Positions 35,102-51,584 of a DNA stretch of 64,000 nucleotides are shown here, piece after piece. Source of the DNA: Hyposmocoma kahamanoa (taxonomy: Eukaryota; Arthropoda; Insecta; Lepidoptera; Cosmopterigidae); contig NW_020654229.1 of the NCBI RefSeq assembly GCF_003589595.1, positions 7,129,767 through 7,193,766 on the forward strand. Reading direction: 5' to 3'. Under the pieces are notes generated by a model. The model was given only the letters and a program-made list of their open reading frames with translations. It was not told the DNA's origin and ran no database searches. The position numbers and the translations under genes are program-made. The first letter of the stretch is position 1. The number at the start of each line of letters is the position of its first letter.

Positions 35102-35674
35102 TATATTTTAAATAAATTTTATGTTTCAAATGGTTTTTAAACTGTTTTAAATTGGTTTTGTTTTTATTTTTTATATGAAGCAAAAAATAATCATTCATGA
35201 ACACAAATGAATTTGGAATATAGTAATTCAATAAATAAAAACTTGTTTTTTGTGCCATGGGCCATGCACTAGCTAGTGTCAATTGTGCTGTTGTGTTTAG
35301 TTGTCCATGATTTTCAAATTAATTGTTTGAATACCTCTGGTTTTATAAAACTAAAACCATTGTGAAGCTTCCTTCAGACTATGTCTAACTTCAAAATAAT
35401 GTCAAAATCCAATTTGATGTTATCATAAAGCCTGTAGCTACCGAAACATGTCATTATACTGTACCTACAAGGTGTTGTAAGCTCATTTAATGCATCATTT
35501 CACTCAGTGAAATGATGTAGCTCCATCAATACAATCAATGATTCCAACAACATCAAGGGCACATATTTATAACTCAGAGTTGGACCGTTAATTTCTGATG
35601 GCAGATTTCAACTCAACTTTAGAACACGTGATGTAGACTTCGGTGTTGATATTATATTTGGTGGTGGACCTGGT

Positions 35675-36140
35675 CAAAGGAAGTGTTGGAAAAGCTTTTT
35701 GCTGACACACCTTCTACATAGGTTGAATGTTTTCGAAGAACTAAACACATAGACATTCATACAAGAATGTGTTGACAATAAAGTAGTCTGTTTAAAGTAC
35801 AAGCTTTCAACAGAGTTAGATGTTGATCTGTCTACAAAAGCCTTGCCTAAGGCAAAGCATGAGTTGTTTGTAAAATCTTTAGTTTTAATTTAGGTTATTG
35901 AATTATTATTGTACTCTCGCATTATGTTTCTATTATTAATTATGATTGCTCATATCAGAGGTGGTGTTGGAAAACCTTTTTGCTGACACACCTTCTATGT
36001 AGGTTGCCTGTGTTTGTTTTGAATTTTGATTTAAATTTTTATTGTTCCTTGTCACGACGACTTAAGAATCATTGTTGTTCTCGTAATGGAAACTTTTTTT
36101 GTCGAGATTTTCTAAGATAGAAGACTCCTGTCTTCACAGG
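35675..36140 (+). pseudogene. Deleted Copia (Ty1) LTR retrotransposon
   Basis: The end of a Copia polyprotein is visible: TKHIDIHT, then after a frameshift KVVCLKYKL and STKALPKAKHELFVKSL with a stop near 35893. TGTTGGAAAA(G/A)C(T/C)TTTTTGCTGACACACC occurs at about 35676 and again at about 35962. The second, after a purine-rich AGAGGTGG, is the likely start of the 3' LTR, ending about 36138 (CTTCACA). The first is a remnant of the 5' LTR joined to the end of pol by a deletion. Gag, protease, integrase and most of the reverse transcriptase are gone. Confidence 0.65.
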
Positions 36141-37949
36141 GCGCCCCCCACTGATTTTCTATTTTAGGAAACCAAGGTTACAACATCATAACTTTTGCAA
36201 GTGACAAAAGCAGAAGATACATTTGGCACTAGCTAATACAAACAATGTCCCACAAAAGCACATTAACTGAGCTTTTTGTGTTGCGTTTTTTGATATTCAT
36301 CAAGTTTTTTTATTTCCCCCCTCTATTTCAATATCAATTATTCTAAAGTCCACACTAGAGCTGTGTTATAATGTCTTTATCGAAAAACAAAACGGTTATT
36401 TTCTAAAAAGAAATGATTTCAAAAAACAGTTACATAAAAAAACTTTTCCAAAAATAAAACTAACCTCTTAACTAACCCTTATTGACTAAATGTTCAGGAG
36501 CACTGTAGGCGGTCTAATTTGTCATAGAAATAGCAACTGAATGCATTTAGCATAAGATCCATTTTACAAATAAGCAGTGAAACAGTTACGAATGGTCAGG
36601 AAAAAGTTTCTTAAAACTGTTTTGGGGACTTTATTTTATAAAATGAACGCTGTAAAGCATTGTTGGAATGAATCATGAACAAATGAACTGTTTTCTTTCC
36701 AGGCGCACACAAGTAATGTAATGTGTTTGCAGAATAATACATACATACTTAACTTGTAGTGTGAGTTGGTTTCGTTTTCTGAAACTGTCGTTTCTTTAGT
36801 AAATGAAACCTGCATGAAAGAGTTTTTTCACTAAATTGAAAGAAAGTGCGTCTCAGTCCTAGTCCTAACAAGACTTCATTCAGACGAGAATCCACAAACA
36901 GACAACGCAAACCTTTTAAACTATAGTGTTAAAAATTAAAAATCACGACAAATATAATTAGTTAAAAAAAATATTGAAAAATAATCAACTGAATTTATTA
37001 ATATTATCTACAAATATGACTAATACTCCAATGAAAATTAGTGGACCGTACGCAAAAAAATTATAATAGAAAGTACCATAGGGCTCTAAGCAACCTTGTA
37101 CAGCAATTAGCCAAGTAGCATTCGAATACGTACCGAATACTTTACAAATTGTAAATAACTCGCCTTAGAATTGCACTTGACGCCTTATCGCGAACATTAT
37201 TGGTTCACAATACAAGAATTTTAAACACAATTAGGGCGTAAATCGTAAATAGCTTGAGCAGTCACAATTTATTACAATATTACGTGCAAGTATATTAACG
37301 TTAGCACCTATAAAGGCAGTTTTATGTGATCACAATATGTTCAAAAATCGTTTAGAATGCAAATTTAGAACAGTAAATTGAGATTATTATGATAAATTTA
37401 AATTAAAAAGCGAAAATAACAACGACGTACCATGTAGGTACAATAAACTTTTGACAGTGACTGATACTGACAGCCAATACCACCAACATGACGCTAATTT
37501 TGGCACCATAATGAATTTTTACTTTATAGATTCAATCTACAAAAACCGTTAAGATTGATCAATATTAATTACCCGGCTGCACTAAAATCATTGACAAGTT
37601 TATTTTATTAAATAAAAATGGCGGGTTTTTGAAGTTACGAGTACAATTTTTACGAAATTAACGGAGCCATAGATACAAAAGTTGAAAGATTAATTTTATT
37701 TTAAGTATTTTATGAGGAAAAAAAAACCGAAACTTATCTTGAAAATTCCACTAATTACGAATTCAAAATTATTGTTCAAAGTGATAGAAGATAATGTGAT
37801 TTAAGTGAAAGTAAAACATAAATATTGACTCCCGCCGCTTAAAAGACTATTTAATAAGCCCAAATAAGTGAACTAAGTTATTTAAGAGAAAGTGGAAACA
37901 TAATATATTACAATTTAGAACTATAATGGCAAATATTACTGAGGATCCC
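36141..37949. other. Intergenic, nothing assigned
   Basis: AT-rich sequence without a supportable gene or element ends. Confidence 0.5.
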
Positions 37950-37999
37950 GATAATTAAACGAAGACATGGCTCAAAGAACTTGTATCCAAGCCAAAACT

Positions 38000-40900
38000 C
38001 TTAATAATAATAATAATAAAACAAAATTAATTGATTGGCGGGAACCTGGGAATTGTGAAAGCGGCATTATTTGAAAAATACTTTTTTCGTTAGTTTTCCA
38101 AGTCAAAGCAAGCTATTGCGCTTTTTCCATTTAGTGGAATTATCAACGTGATGAAGAATGGGAAGTAATAAAGCGGCTATAAAATGCAAGAACCATGAAC
38201 CTGACAAAGAGAATGCTGAGGGCCCTCAAGCAGAGTCTACCTCATCGGATTCGGAAGAGGAAGGGGAGGAGAGTTCTCTGTCTCTTCAGTGTACCAAGAA
38301 GACTCAATGTACACAGAGCATGTGGTCTTTGTAGAATCTGCTTATTCACAAAGACCTATTGCAACCAGGGATTTATTATCTCTATCCAATTACTTAGGCC
38401 GGTACAACAAAGGGGTGATTTTCATGAGATCCATAAATAAATTCAAAATATGAGTTTACTTCGAAAAACCAAATTTGGCTAATGCATTCTTGAACAACAA
38501 AACTTATCTACCAGAAAATAATTTTAAAGCTAACATTCCTGCTTCAACTATTGAAATCACAGGCATAATCAGAAATGTTCCTGTTAAATACAGCAATAAG
38601 AAAATTTTCACTATTCTTTCAAGTTACAAAAAAATATAAGCATCAGACGTTTTTTCAGAGAAATCTTTATTGAAGAAGGTGGTTTTTCTCGACAGCCGAC
38701 TCAGACCATTGCTATCTAGGCTAGGGTTGGCTGGAAGAGATCTCTTCTAGAGATAAGCTCACCTTTGTATATGTCCTTTATAACTTGTGTTTCATGTATC
38801 TTTTCTTTGTGCAATAAAGAGTTATATATCACTTTTGCTGCAACTCAGCTTCCCGATTTCGTTGACCTCGATGCATGGCGACACAACGTTACCCCGTATG
38901 TGCCGCCAGTAAGACAGTGTTACCGATGTTTAAGGTATGGCCATTTGGCCATATTTCTAAATATTGTAAGAACGCTGAAAAATGCTCCACTTACAACAAT
39001 AATCACAATTTCAAAGACTGTAGAATTCCGAAAGAGAAAGCAGTTTGTGCCCATTGTAATGGGAACCATATAAGTTTTTCTGCGCAATGCCCAGTAAAAC
39101 AACAAAAGATATTAGAAAACAGAAATGTCGTTGGACATAATCCACCAACATTTGCAAATTTGTTTGACAAGAAAAGTTTCCCAGAACTAAAATCTATTGC
39201 TATGACACCTACTAAAAAACGTGAACCACACAATTTGTTATCAATTTTAAATACAGATACAATGTCAATGGAAATTCTTTTGGAAACTATTATTAAACTT
39301 ATAATAACTTTAAATAGAGCACAAAATGCTTTAATTTCTTCTGAACACATAATTGAGGTTTTATCTGAAACTCTTTGTAATAAAAATAAAAGTTCTTCAA
39401 AATGACGCAATAAATTAAATTACTACAATGGAATGCTCAAACTTTGATTTGCAATCGTCATATTCTTTCTAAATTCATGTATGCTAAATCTATAGATATC
39501 GCAGTTATTTCTGAAACGTGGTTGAAACCTGAGCTTAAATTGAAAATAAAAGGTTACTGTATAGATCGTAATGATAGTGCCAAATAATGTGTAATCATAA
39601 TGAAGTAGCCATAATCATTAGTAATAAACTACATACATTACGAGAAAGTAGATACAGTTTTTGATAATTCATTGCAAAGTTTAGCAGTAAAGGTAAAAAT
39701 TATAATAATATCAGTTTACTGTCCTTGTTATAGCAATCCAAGATTCCATATTAAGAAATTTACTCATCTAGTCAATAATTTACCGAAACCAGTTTATATA
39801 GCTGGTGATTTTAATGCACATCACTTCTTTTGGGGCTGCAATTCCAAGGACCCTCGTAGAAGAGCTATATTATAGTCTTTGGATGACTGTGATTTAATTT
39901 TATTGAATAGTGCGTAAGCAACTACAGTAGGTACTGATATTTGGATACCTAATGGTCTAGACTTAACAATGGTTAGCTCCAGTATAGCATTGAATTGCCT
40001 ATGACGTGTCAATGACGACCCTCTAGGTAGTTATCATTTACCCATATTAACAACTATACAGTTATGTTCCACACTTTTCATATCCACTTGACTTATCTTC
40101 TCATACAAACTTACGTTTAGTAAATTGGGAACATTATTGTAAGCTTGTAAAGGAAATGTTAAATCAATGCTCAGTAACATTTGACAATCCACTAAATTCA
40201 TATAAGGACTTTTGTAATTTAATTTTATCAGCTATAAGAAATTCAGTTTCTAACAGGATAAATCAAAAGAAAATTCACAATGTAAACAACATTAATGTAC
40301 AAAATCAAAATGATAATGACGTTGGTAGGTCTCATTTAAAACTTTGTCAATATCTTTCTGTTCCCTAGTGGAATGAAAGCTGCGCAAGGGCTGTGCAAAA
40401 TAGTAACGAAGCATATGTTATTTAAATATTAAGAAATTACAGGCTGTAATGAAACTGGTAGGTAATTAAAAAGGAAAGAAATGAAAGTTGGAAACTGCTG
40501 TTCTGACTTAAATAGATTATCACCTATGTCTAGGATGTGGCAAACGATGCGAAAATTTAACAAATGTTTTGCTTCTCAGTCTGGTCACCATGATGATTAT
40601 GCTTGGGTAAATGATTTCCTTAAGAAATATACTCCTGATTATGTAGAGCCACGCTTAATATCGTCACATTCTTATTCATGTCTTAATGATTACAATTCTT
40701 ATTTAATCACACCTTTAAAAAAAAAAAAAAAATTGTCGTAATTTCAATAAACTTATAGCAATTCTGAATGATCTCTGGTTAAATAATATCATTCCAGTCG
40801 AATGGAAAATTGACTGCTTGATTCCCGTATTAAAACCTGATAAAAACAAAGATAGCCCTGATTCTTATCGTCCAATAGCTTTAACTTCTTGTGTAGGCAA

Positions 40901-43080
40901 AATATTTGAACAATTGTTAAAACAACGTTTGGAATTTTATATTGAGAGTAATTATCTTTTACCGAATAATCAATTTGGGTTCAGGCGAGGATGTTTGACT
41001 TGTGAGAGTGTTGGATGTCTTTGTGTAGACAATGAAAAAGCCCTAAATGATAATAAATTTCTATTTTCTATATTTTTCGACATAGTGGGTGCATTCAATA
41101 ACATTCATCTTTCTGTGTTAGCAACAACCCTGTCCTATAGGCATTCCATATAAAATGGACAGTTGGCTTTACAAGTTTTTAAATGAACGCCAAATCTTCG
41201 TTAAAATAAATAATAAGCTACACGGCCCTCGTTCATCTCATAACGGTGTATATCAAGGCGGTATCTTAAGTCCCACGGCCCTCGTTCATCTCATAAAGGT
41301 GTATGTCAAGGCGGTATCTTAAGTCCTTTAATGTACATATTACCTATATATTAACAGATTAAACGAAATTTTAGGATCTGACCCGACAGCTTACAATCTC
41401 CAATTCGCCGACGACCTAGCTATTTATACAAAGGGACCTCTCTTTCTGAATTGAAATCTAAATTAAACAATATTTTTATAAAGTTGCGTAATTATTTCAA
41501 TTACCTGAACTTAGAGGTTAGTCAGAATAAGAGCAAAGTTATAGTTTTCAAGAAACGAAACGTTGATTTATCAGATTTCGACTTATATTATGATAGTCAA
41601 AAATTACCTGTAGTTGCTTCTACAAAATTCTTAGGAGTGATTTTTCAACAAAATTTTACGTGGAAGGGATATGTCGATGCTAATAGAAAGAGCACTTAGA
41701 GCTACCAATATTTTAAACTCCCTTGTTGGTACACAGTGTGGCGCTGATCCCAAAATATTACTTATTCTCTACAAATCATTAGTCAGATTGTAAGTCAATG
41801 GTCAGAAGTCATTTTGAATAATGTGTCATTTTAGTTTGCGTCAGATAAAACATTAGTTGATAAACTTGAAAAAATACAAAACCAAAATATGAGAATTATC
41901 CTAGGTGCCATGAAAACATCTCCCTTTAATTATATGCAAGTAGAATGTAATTTGCCTCCCTTATTCTTGCGTTTTGAGTTTCTTAAACATAAGCTGATAC
42001 AAAAATTGTTCACTAAATTGTTCTAAATGATATTTGTAAAATTTTGACAATGAAAGAGGAAAATAATGTATATTGTAGTAAATTTTATGAAATAAAAGTA
42101 GTTATAAATAAGAATATCGCCAGTAAATACGAAGTTATTATATTAATGAATTGAATTTAAGAGCAAAATATAGACAATTATATACAGACGGAGCTAAAAA
42201 TAGTATGTCGGTATCAAAGGCATTTTATGATATTCAAATAAAGATGTATCATAGCTTTAAATTACCGAAAAGTACGAGCATTTATACCGTAGAGGCTGCG
42301 GCCATATTAACTGCTTTACAATATATTGAAAAGTCTGACTATAATCAATGGATCATTATAACTGCTAGCATGACAATCCTTCTACAGGACAATCCTTCAA
42401 CAATCCTTCGTATTCTGCTAAAATCAACTATCTAATTTACAATAAAAGTGAAGAAATATACAGTTTGTCCGAAAAAGGAAAAGAAATATTGTTAATTTGG
42501 ACTCCTTCTCATATTGGTGTGCTTGGAAATGAAGAACCTGATACTTTAGTGAAGTATATCACAAACACCACCTCCGATATTGTCCAACAAAGAAACATAA
42601 AAATATCGGATTTTGACTGTGCTTGATGAAAGACAAGTTACTTAAAAAAGGCACTTGGTATCATGGTATAAACTCTGAAATTAAACAGCCGTGGTTTGTG
42701 AAAAGAAGATAATATCTTCTTAATATGTTATTCTCATAGAAAGTTCTATACAACTATTTGTAGATTACGTCTTGGTCATGGACGTTTCAATGAACACCTG
42801 CATAGAATGCACATGATCTCCTCCCCATTGTGCGCTTACTGTAACTACTCCAACCAATCCTTGCATCACATATTTTTCAATTGCCCACATTTTTCTATCG
42901 CTAGAATAGTCCTCATCGATCGATAACCTTCTTGAACTATACAAAACCCCTGAAAACATCCCGCTTTCTTTACCAGATCTCCTGAAAAATCAAGAATATT
43001 ATCCAATTTTATATTATTTCGTAAGAAGCACTATCGAAGACATTAAATTCTTGTAATGGAATACAAGAAAGAGATTACTC
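38000..43080 (+). pseudogene. Nearly full-length non-LTR retrotransposon of the I/Jockey group, degenerate
   Basis: ORF1 starts near 38158 (MGSNKAAIKC, acidic serine stretch). It continues broken to 39404 with CCHC zinc knuckles (CYRCLRYGHLA, then CSTYNNNHNFKDC and CAHCNGNHISFSAQC). ORF2 follows at about 39420: endonuclease (LLQWNAQ, VISETWL, GDFNAHH), reverse transcriptase (SYRPIALTSCVGK, NQFGFRRG, FADDLAIYT near 41404) and RNase H (YTDGAKNSM, VEAAAILTAL near 42290). The RNase H domain favours the I group over Jockey proper. Many frameshifts and stops break both frames, and a 53-bp tandem duplication lies in the reverse transcriptase. Its 3' end lies about 200 bases before the NUDT21 start codon. 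Confidence 0.85.
41221..41326 (+). repeat. 53-bp tandem duplication inside LINE reverse transcriptase
   Basis: Units 41221-41273 and 41274-41326 both start CACGGCCCTCGTTCATCTCA and end ATCTTAAGTCC, with two visible differences. The unit encodes the conserved QGGILSP motif; 53 is not a multiple of 3, so it shifts the frame. Confidence 0.93.
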
Positions 43081-43292
43081 TGAGTCTTGGCTGTATGGCG
43101 CATTAGTGCCTTTGCCTTTTCCAATGGAAACAACAGTAACAAAAAACAAATTAATTAATGGCTGCCGGTTGTTTGGCGTGTGTGATTTTCACGTTTCTCG
43201 TTTAATTTCACGAATAATTTCGCTCGAAAAACGCAATCTATTACTATAAAATTTACCTAAAAGATATAATTTACTTTTAAATTGTGTAATAA

Positions 43293-46310
<3,018 letters not shown>

Positions 46311-46494
46311 ATACACATTTCGTGTATACAGGGTCTTCTTATCAACCCTGAAAACCTCTCACATATTTCTGCCATTAAAAGTTGATACAAAATAGAATAG
46401 TAACAGTTCGTGCCCAAACACGGACCAAGTGTGGGCAGTGGATGGGTTTTAACAGTATAATATTTACGTTTACATCTTTGGATAGGGAAAGTTT

Positions 46495-46630
46495 GCATAT
46501 TACATTTTGCTCTCACTAAGTTGACCGCAGCTACTTGCTCCATACAGTAATATTCATACCGTGGAGGTTTTTGGGAGGGGATCACTCGGTGAAGTTTTGA
46601 ATTTGGTACGTTAAGTTAATGAAGTAGTTG
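46495..46630 (+). repeat. Copy of the repeat at 43845-44085
   Basis: Same landmarks in the same order, about 190 bases after the NUDT21 stop codon, possibly inside its 3' UTR. Confidence 0.6.
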
Positions 46631-47017
46631 TTAATAGCATCTTTGCCCAAACCTATTTCTGCTCAAAATCTTTATTCGAGGAAAAAGAAGCAATCTCGCA
46701 ATGTAAGTAAAATTAACGAACACAAATAAAAAAGTCATTTTATGACTGAATTTTCTATCCTGATTGATAAATATTCGCAATTTAAATCCGAAAAATAGAT
46801 TCATTTCCAAAGTTTCAAAATGTTAATGTAAGTTTCAATTCTACGTCGTCCATATGGTTTCAATGCACAATGAAAACTGACAGCGCCCAACGTGTAGGCA
46901 GGTCCACAAAACTCGTCTCCTTGACATTGACCGTCTGTATTGCTCTAGCGCTAGCCGTGTATCAGTTTGCCTACGCTCGCGTTGGCTCAGGCTCGGTCAA
47001 CATATATTGCAGACTTA

Positions 47018-47182
47018 GGGTCGTATTCTAGAACTCTACTCAATGCTCAAGTCAGGGTTTGAGTACGGTTTAAAGCACTCGAAATCATACTCAAGTCCCT
47101 GCCATTAGGGTCATATTTCCAGTGCTTGTGTTTCCAGTGCAATCCTGACTTGAGCATTGAGTAGAGTTCTAGAATACGACCC
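47018..47182. mobile_element. Harbinger-like MITE (165 bp), second copy
   Basis: GGGTCGTATTCTAGAACTCTACTCAATGCTCAA ends in perfect inverted form; TTA duplicated at 47015-47017 and 47183-47185. Same family as 21611-21760. Confidence 0.9.
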
Positions 47183-47185
47183 TTA

Positions 47186-47593
47186 GGGTGCTTTCCCATT
47201 ATGTCGTGCAGTTTAAAGTGCCGTGGCTTGTATATTTAAATGAAGCTGTTCACACATAAAACAACACGATTAACTGTCGTGACTTTTTGACGTTACGACG
47301 ACAGACTGTCGTGACAATGGAAAGGGCTAGAAAGACAGTCGTCCGACGATAAATAAAACGTCACGATAAAAATGCGACGACAGATAATCGCAGCTTCATA
47401 CGAACTGCCTGGCTGTCGTGAACCGATAAATCGTCGTCACGATGTAGAGGGAACAGTTAGACACGACAGTCGCTAAACGATAAAATAAACGTCCACGACA
47501 CAGGCACGTCCGATAGCCGTGACATGGGAACAGGCTAGACTCGACAGTCGTCTAACGATAAATAAAACGTTACAACATAATGGGAATGCGCCC
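47186..47593 (+). mobile_element. GTCGT-repeat MITE with TTA target duplication
   Basis: GGGTGCTTTCCCATTATGTCG at the left, inverted CATAATGGGAATGCGCCC at the right; TTA at 47183-47185 and 47594-47596. The left TTA is also the right TTA of the neighbouring MITE, so the two abut exactly. Confidence 0.88.
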
Positions 47594-47596
47594 TTA

Positions 47597-48954
47597 AAAA
47601 AACTTGAGAAATTACAAGCAGAGAACAAATCTTATTTGTTTTAATGGCAGGATATTAACGGTGACTGGTTTCGCGGGTTTATTTTTAAATTGCTCTGTAT
47701 AGACCAGTGGCGACGGGTATATATTCAAAAATAGTGTAGACTGTACACAGCAAATATTGCAATGCAAAAATATTCGGTTCAAACACTGTGATTAATTTGG
47801 AGACTAAATTATTATCACTAGTTGCGGGTTTTACCACGGTAATATTTCTGTGGCACTAGTGAAAAAGGGGTGCAAGTAAAAAAGCAAACTTTACAAGAAA
47901 ACTCGAAAAACGCTTAAACACTTAATATCTTAATAATCTTTAACTGTTTATCGCGCCTCCTTCTAAAGTTGGCTTTTTTAACTTGTACCTTTTTCACTAG
48001 AGAAACAGATTTTTCTTGTGACGATCTTTGTGGCCCAACAAATTGGGGAAATGGTCTTTTCTAATTTGATTCCGGTCTGGGTGCTCCCTAGTATCCCTGG
48101 AATTAATTGCGTTGCTCTGACACAGGGAATTCTCTATTGTCATGGGCTAATAACTCTAAAGGACTGCTGCCGCGTCACGCTCGCTCGGCTCGTGCTGCTT
48201 TTTTATATACTAACCTACTGAATGGAGAGCGCAACCAAACAACCAAGATTTATTAGGAGCTCGATATCAAAAGATATACTGGTTATAAATGACATCATTC
48301 GTAAAAGAAAAGACTAAAAAAAAGAGGAACAAATATTATCTTTAAATACCAAACATTAATTTAGTAAGCTTAAACAAAATATAGTGTTAGCTTGAATGCA
48401 GTTCAATTATAATTTATCCGTAGATCGACTAATATAGACGGAACAACTAATATATATATCAAACATAAAAAAAATCGCTTATTTAAAAAAGTGCACATTT
48501 ACAATAGATCAATTATATCTTATTCTATCCCTATCCCAATAATATTACTGGTAAATGAAAAATAATAAAATTGTGGCAACCGTAAAAACAGTCTGATTTG
48601 AAAATCCTAAAAATCATGTTTTGTTGACGTTTATTCTACATCGAATTGGGCTGTAGTAATAGTAATTTAGTGATATATCACGAGTCTCAAAATTTACATA
48701 GGACATTGAGGCCCCCTCGCCACTGGTGTGGACCCTTTAGTGTTGCAAGATTTCATAATAGTTCTTTCATTTACTAACAGTATAGCAGTATTTGTCAATT
48801 TATCTGATGATGACGGGGGCAGTGGCAGTGCATCTCGATCTTTGCGACTTCAGGCTCTGACTGGCACTGCTGTTATGGGTACAGGCCTACCGCTTAACTG
48901 AGGCGGTTTCTGAGGTAGCTGCATGGTGCTGGAGATGTCCCTACCAAATTAGTC
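47597..48954. other. Intergenic, nothing assigned
   Basis: No gene visible. A piece near 48840-48900 (CAGGCTCTGACTGGCACTGC) loosely matches the repeat at 34535-34740. Confidence 0.45.
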
Positions 48955-49330
48955 AAATTCAAATTCAAATTCAAAATAATCTTTATTTCATAGGTAAGCA
49001 TTATTACACTTGAAATCGTCACAATAGTTAAACTCTACCGCTCATTCGTAAGGCAGATTCCCCTGAGAAGAATGAGCAAGAAACTCTAGGGGTTGCTCTT
49101 TGTAAATAACATTTACAATATTTTTTTTTTATTTGAAACATCAGAGATCGAGACTACCTCCATGAGCTAAACGGCTTACTACCACGGATTTTTGTCATCC
49201 AAGTACGCAGAAGTTGTATAATAACATTTAGTATAAAGTTTTTGTTTCACTATAGTTTTAAACCTCGTGAAAGGCAAATTTTGTATATCAACCGGAATCT
49301 TGTTATAGAAGTCAATTGTAGTTACGTGAA
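48955..49330 (-). pseudogene. LINE 3' end (CR1/Jockey-like), ORF2 C-terminus and tail
   Basis: On the minus strand, 49327-49181 encodes VTTIDFYNKIPVDIQNLPFT, RFKTIVKQKLYTKCYYTT and YLDDKNPW, then TAG. This is the usual C-terminal end of Jockey/CR1-type ORF2. The 3' UTR contains GAGCAACCCCTAGAG and ends in repeats of GAATTT (48955-48975), a typical tail for these LINEs. The region upstream is degraded. Confidence 0.75.
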
Positions 49331-50683
49331 AAAAATATTTCATTGATAATTGAAATGAATAGACAAGCCATTCGGCACTTTTTTCAATCTACTTATTATG
49401 GAATATAGTCAAAAAAATCTTGTTGAAATTATCCCGTATGCAGCGCGACATACCTGCTACGTAAACTGCCACCCCTTCCACATCGCTTAGCTACCTCAGG
49501 AGCCGACTTAAGGTAGGCCTATATGTCATAAACAAAATAATATTGACCTTAAATATCAAGCGCTACTATTAAAGGGTCCAAAAAGTTTTTTCAGTGATTT
49601 GAAACTGGTTATACTGCATTGAACAATTCGCTTATTCCAACTAGAATAGACGTAATGTGTTACTGACGTCATAATAACGACTTTGTTACATGACTTTTTA
49701 CAAAATTTATACTTAATTATACTTTCTAACACTTTTTAGATCTATAGTAAAGTAGTAACTTCGCCACCCCACACTCCTGCGTTTTGCATTTGTTTTTTGC
49801 ATTTGCAGTTACCACCGTTTAGAGTAATTTGTTTACTTTTCTATAAAAGTGAAATCTGATGAATTATATGAAAGCATGGAACAAAAGTTATTTTTTATGA
49901 TGTTAGTAATATAGGCCTGCGAGGTTAGTATATATTTTTTGGCACAAATAATTTATTTACTAAATCGACTATGGAAAGGTAAAACGTATAACATGTGGAA
50001 AAGATTACAGGAGAGATGCGATTTAAAGTAATTTGTTTAAGATAAAACCCATTAGTTTAGTTACTTAACAAAATGTAAACAATCATGACATGTTTATTTA
50101 ATGAAATATAGATTTATAAAATGATTTTTACTTACCTTCAGATACAAAATACAAATACTTAGTTCATATGAAATTGTATGCCTCTTTTTATACCTATTCA
50201 TTTGTAAACTACATATATGTTTCAATAAAAAGATGTATCAAGATTGTTTACATTTAGTTAAGTATCTAAACTAATGGACTATTAATTTGATTTGCTGTAT
50301 AGACAAGCTGAAACTTCTAGTTTTCCATATAACAAAAAATTTAAATCGCTCTTCTGTAATATTTTCCGAATGATCGTTAGACGTTTTACATATCCAACGT
50401 CAAAGTGCAAATTATAATATAAAAACACTTATTAAGCACTAAATAATTTACATTGACACAGTAGATTGTACAACAAGTGCATAAAACGCGTCATTTTGCC
50501 CGAGATGAGTATATGTGGATACTTAAGTCGAGGGTAAAATGGATTCTATGAACGAGTTATACACTCGGCTTTTCACTTCGATTGCGAGGAAATTAAACAG
50601 CAATATTACAAGTAAACGATTATTTAATTAAAATTGAATGTAAAATTACAACAATTAGACATATTTAATGTGATGGTTTTTAT

Positions 50684-50750
50684 TTTATGCACTAGAACAT
50701 AAAATCCTATTTTATGCACTAGAACATAAAATCGTATTTTATGCAGTCTA
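50684..50750 (+). repeat. Two-unit 31-bp tandem repeat
   Basis: ATTTTATGCACTAGAACATAAAATC occurs twice in a row, with a third partial unit; each unit is itself partly palindromic. Confidence 0.8.
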
Positions 50751-51082
50751 CACCCAGCATAAATACGAATTTTAAGAGCATGAGAAGTGAAAATAACCAT
50801 TAGACAAAGACCGTTTCCGTCAATGTTCTAAGTCATGTCCGTTCGTGTTTAAAGGGATGTATTTTATATTTCATCAACACCCGTTAAAACGCGCTGTAGT
50901 ATATAACAAAAAGTATAACCAGTTAAATGATAAGACAATTCTTAAGTTAAATTTTATAACAACATTGTACCAATGTTCTTTAGTTTTAAATGAATTTGAC
51001 TAAATAATGAAGAAAACGACTACGAGTTTCATTTATTGTACCTCAAGAAAGAAGATTGTATTTAGTTATAAGTTTTATTACC

Positions 51083-51190
51083 TTTATAAGATCAGTCGGG
51101 GTAAGTATGTCCAATGGACAAGTCTTTATAAGGTTAATTGGGGTTAGTATGTCCAATGGACAAGTCTAAAAGGTTAACTGGGGATATAGT
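51083..51190 (+). repeat. Minisatellite, about 42-bp units (left part)
   Basis: Units contain AGTATGTCCAATGGACAAGT followed by CTTTATAAGGTTAATTGGGG. The array resumes at 51585-51660 beyond an inserted MITE. Confidence 0.8.
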
Positions 51191-51194
51191 ATAA

Positions 51195-51576
51195 AGGTTT
51201 AGGTAATTAACTAAACTTCAGCTGTCACTTGGATAACCGGTCAAATACAATATTTAGTAGTGAGTTTCATATGCCGTATTACTGCTGTACTGTTTCATTT
51301 GGTCGCATGGTATTAGTTGTCGTCTTTTTAAAGTCTTAAATTTTAGGTTGTTTATCGTAGGAAAGTTGTGAAACGTGTTATTAAACATCTTTATTTATAT
51401 TACATATTTAGTACTATTTTATATAGATATTTCGAAATGTTGTGTATTACTTGAAAACATTATCATATATTTATTTAGAACCATTTTCAAAAAGTTATTT
51501 TACAATAAGTAAGGTTAAACCTCATAAAGTACTTCATTACTGTTTGTTTATATTTATTTAATTACCTAAACTTTTG
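51195..51576. mobile_element. hAT-like MITE inserted in the minisatellite
   Basis: AGGTTTAGGTAATTAA and inverted TTAATTACCTAAACTT ends. TAGTATAA at 51187-51194 and 51577-51584 is an 8-bp target duplication. Interior noncoding. Confidence 0.8.
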
Positions 51577-51584
51577 TAGTATAA

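Noticed and set aside
35480..35600. Harbinger transposase fragment (VVGIIDC-like on the minus strand)
   Set aside because: Only about ten residues fit and the neighbouring frames do not; it may equally be chance near the Copia remnant.
41221..41326. CRISPR-like direct repeats
   Set aside because: Only two adjacent units without spacers, inside a eukaryotic LINE; none of the tandem repeats in the window has CRISPR structure.
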